Shown in pieces: positions 62,461 through 64,000 of a stretch of 64,000 bases of DNA. How positions within the stretch are numbered: position 1 is the stretch's first letter; each line of letters opens with the position of its first letter. Source of the stretch: Alphaproteobacteria bacterium (GTDB lineage: Bacteria; Pseudomonadota; Alphaproteobacteria; Micavibrionales; Micavibrionaceae); assembly GCA_021775995.1 (NCBI GenBank), contig JAJFGS010000013.1, positions 186,001-250,000 of the forward strand, given 5' to 3'. A program made the position numbers and the translations under genes. The notes beneath the pieces were generated by a model. It ran no database searches. It had not been told where the DNA came from and worked only from the letters and a program-made list of their open reading frames with translations.

Positions 62461-62982
62461 ATGATATTGTTTTATAGCGAACAACAGATTGTTGCGGATA
62501 TATTTATAAACAATTTAAGTTGTTTTTTGGATGATCAAGTGATTGAACCTTTATCTTTGCAGGAAGATAAACAGGGTGTTCCTGCTGATCTGCTTGTTAT
62601 CGACGGACGTAAAATTCACCCGCAACGATTAAATAAGATTGTTAGAACTTATTCTAATGCCCCTCTTATCTTAATTTCGAATAGAAAATTTAAATCCTTA
62701 GATGCAGTGGCAATAGTAGAGGAGTCAACTTCGATGAGGAGTATTGCTGATATCTGTCGTTTAATTTTAAAAAAACCAATAGAACGCCAACAGACTGACT
62801 TCAAACTAACTGAAGAAGTACTTTTAAAAAAATTGGCGGAAGGGGCTTCAAATAAAGAAATATCAAGAGATTCTGGTTTGGCCGATTCTACGGTTAAATA
62901 TCATTTGCGCAATATTTACAGCAAAATGGGCGTAAAAAATAGAACGCAAGCCGCTATCAAGGCAGGTAAATTCATTCTATAA
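62461..62982 (+). CDS. LuxR-type regulator with degenerate receiver
   Basis: A 173-residue protein. The C-terminal HTH (about 115-170) is LuxR/NarL type: FKLTEEVLLKKLAEGASNKE, ISRDSGLADSTVKYHLRNIY, SKMGVKNRTQAAIKAGKFI. The N-terminal 100 residues look like a receiver (DLLVIDGRKIHP with a possible acceptor Asp), but the early acidic pair is replaced (MILFYSEQQIV). It may therefore act without phosphorylation. It sits between slt and cca; targets are unknown. Confidence 0.75.
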   Translation: MILFYSEQQIVADIFINNLSCFLDDQVIEPLSLQEDKQGVPADLLVIDGRKIHPQRLNKIVRTYSNAPLILISNRKFKSLDAVAIVEESTSMRSIADICRLILKKPIERQQTDFKLTEEVLLKKLAEGASNKEISRDSGLADSTVKYHLRNIYSKMGVKNRTQAAIKAGKFIL

Positions 62983-62989
62983 TGATGGA

Positions 62990-64000
62990 ATGAAGGTTGA
63001 ATTAACATTACCGCCGCCATTGTGGATGCAAGATGAAACAACGCAGATAATTATGCGGGTTTTGAATACAGAGAATGATGAACCGCAGACGTTGTTTGTT
63101 GGGGGTTGTGTACGTAATTGGATTTTGAATAAAGAGGTTCATGATATTGACCTAGCCACGAAATATACACCTGAAGTGGTTGTAGAGAAATTAAAACAAG
63201 CAGACATTAAGGTTATTCCAACAGGCATTGATCACGGCACGGTAACGGCAGTGCTGAATGGTAAACCCTTTGAGATCACAACACTTCGTCATGATGTTGC
63301 AACGGATGGACGACATGCCGAGGTTTGCTTTACGGATGATTGGCTCGAAGATGCTAAGCGGCGTGATTTTACAATGAACACGTTATTAGCTGATATTTCT
63401 GGAAATATTTATGATCTTTTGGGGCGGGGGATTGAAGATACAAAGGCGAGGCATGTTGTGTTTGTGGGTGATGCAGCAACACGTATTCGTGAGGACTATT
63501 TGCGCATATTAAGGTTCTTTCGGTTTCATGCGTTTTATGGGCACGGAGAAATGAATGAGGAGGCATTGAAAGCATGTCAATTAGCTGTCGACAAGATTTC
63601 TAGCTTATCGTTGGAGAGAGTAAGCAGTGAGTTTTTAAAAATTTTAGGCGTCGATCATGCCACAGAAATTTTAACAACTATGTTTGATAATAAAATATTA
63701 GAAGATTTATCTGCCAAAAATTACCAACCCAAAATTTTAGAAAAACTTTGTGCGGCACAGCTTGAGCATAATGCCATTAATGTTGAAACGCGTTTATTTG
63801 TTTTGGCAGGGAATAAAGCGAGTTTGTTTGATGATTATTTGCGACTGTCTCATGCGCAGAAAAAATTTATTATAAAATTAGAAATGGTTGCGGGGATAGA
63901 GTTTTATGAAGATGAGAAGGCATTGAAGAAGGCAATCTTCTATCATGGGAATGATTTGTTGCTGCAGGGGTATTTATTAAATATTGCGAAAGGTGAAGTT
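62990..64000 (+). CDS. cca: CCA tRNA nucleotidyltransferase (partial)
   Basis: The frame is open from ATG 62990 to the window end (337 codons). It shows the class II nucleotidyltransferase head LFVGGCVRNWILNKEVHDID, LATKYTPEVVVEKLKQADIK, TGIDHGTVTAVLNGKPFEIT, then EDAKRRDFTMNTLLADISGN and EDYLRILRFFRFHAFYGHGE. The VGGCVRN and DIDLA motifs are the polymerase core. The enzyme adds or repairs the 3' CCA of tRNA. The start follows the regulator gene by 7 bp; its ribosome site is weak. Confidence 0.9.
   Translation, partial: MKVELTLPPPLWMQDETTQIIMRVLNTENDEPQTLFVGGCVRNWILNKEVHDIDLATKYTPEVVVEKLKQADIKVIPTGIDHGTVTAVLNGKPFEITTLRHDVATDGRHAEVCFTDDWLEDAKRRDFTMNTLLADISGNIYDLLGRGIEDTKARHVVFVGDAATRIREDYLRILRFFRFHAFYGHGEMNEEALKACQLAVDKISSLSLERVSSEFLKILGVDHATEILTTMFDNKILEDLSAKNYQPKILEKLCAAQLEHNAINVETRLFVLAGNKASLFDDYLRLSHAQKKFIIKLEMVAGIEFYEDEKALKKAIFYHGNDLLLQGYLLNIAKGEV

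Noticed and set aside
1-64000. tRNA, rRNA, tmRNA, integrase or insertion-sequence genes
   Set aside because: None seen on either strand by inspection of intergenic regions and protein motifs; a covariance-model scan was not possible.

Overview
The window comes from a polarly flagellated alphaproteobacterium of moderate-to-low G+C. This is read from the gene set, not from a database search. It carries the alphaproteobacterial cell-cycle pair CtrA (2245-2946) and CckA (54991-57501). It also carries the flagellar regulators FlbD, FliX, FlaF and FlbT, the polar-placement pair FlhF/FlhG, GTTC-N7-GTTC type SOS boxes before recA, and a DksA with only one of its four zinc-ligand cysteines. Presence of FlhF/FlhG and a single flagellin gene suggests one polar flagellum. 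A Micavibrio-like or Rhodospirillales-like lineage is plausible but unproven.

Layout. 1-2946 (minus): a solute-binding protein fragment, pyrD, pgsA, ctrA. 3063-5654 (plus): fliI, fliJ, an exported protein and a short gene remnant. 5620-9906 (minus): flhF, flhG and a FliK-like protein. 10263-12574 (plus): a polymorphic-toxin islet (peptidoglycan-binding domain, MuF-like motif, colicin-D-type nuclease) with its immunity gene and a tandem-duplicated orphan toxin tip plus second immunity gene. 12575-21646 (minus): flhA, then, after a plus-strand lipoprotein gene, flbD, motA, fliN, fliH, fliG, fliF. 22065-28341: flaG, flaF, flbT, a large RTX protein and flagellin. 28680-35190 (minus): flgI to flgE operon with fliK. 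35436-36410 (plus): fliX and dksA. 36645-40003 (minus): flgF, flgG, flgA, flgH. 40391-48226 (plus): fliL, fliM, a DUF6468-like protein, motE-like, a MotB-like protein, motB and a large repeat protein. 48231-50152 (minus): flhX, a small protein, fliO, fliP. 50216-51405 (plus): flgB, flgC, fliE. 51549-52591 (minus): a second candidate effector/immunity islet. 52776-54925 (plus): fliQ, fliR, flhB. 54991-64000: cckA, recA, smpB, dapA, slt, a LuxR-type regulator and partial cca.

Most of the flagellum is encoded here: export gate and ATPase, MS and C rings, rod, hook, P and L rings, stator and filament. flgK, flgL, fliD and chemotaxis genes are not in the window. Regulatory sites fit a CtrA to FlbD/sigma54 cascade. 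Perfect TTAA-N7-TTAA boxes precede flaG/fliF and flagellin, and a phased array of TTAA half-sites separates ctrA from fliI. Good -24/-12 sites precede flgB, flgF and flgI.

The most unusual content is the pair of islets that interrupt flagellar gene order, one between flhF and flhA and one between fliE and fliQ. Both encode a protein with an N-terminal peptidoglycan-binding-like domain followed by an overlapping small partner gene. Both appear to be driven by the same promoter: a 17-nt identical core around the -10 box, with a -35 box at 17-nt spacing. Both have terminator-like hairpins between promoter and start codon. I infer a shared, attenuated regulon of peptidoglycan-binding effector/immunity cassettes. 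A second unusual item is a family of four roughly 100-bp nested palindromes whose stems vary in sequence but keep pairing. Two of them end 1-2 bp from a start codon and one begins 1 bp after a stop codon.
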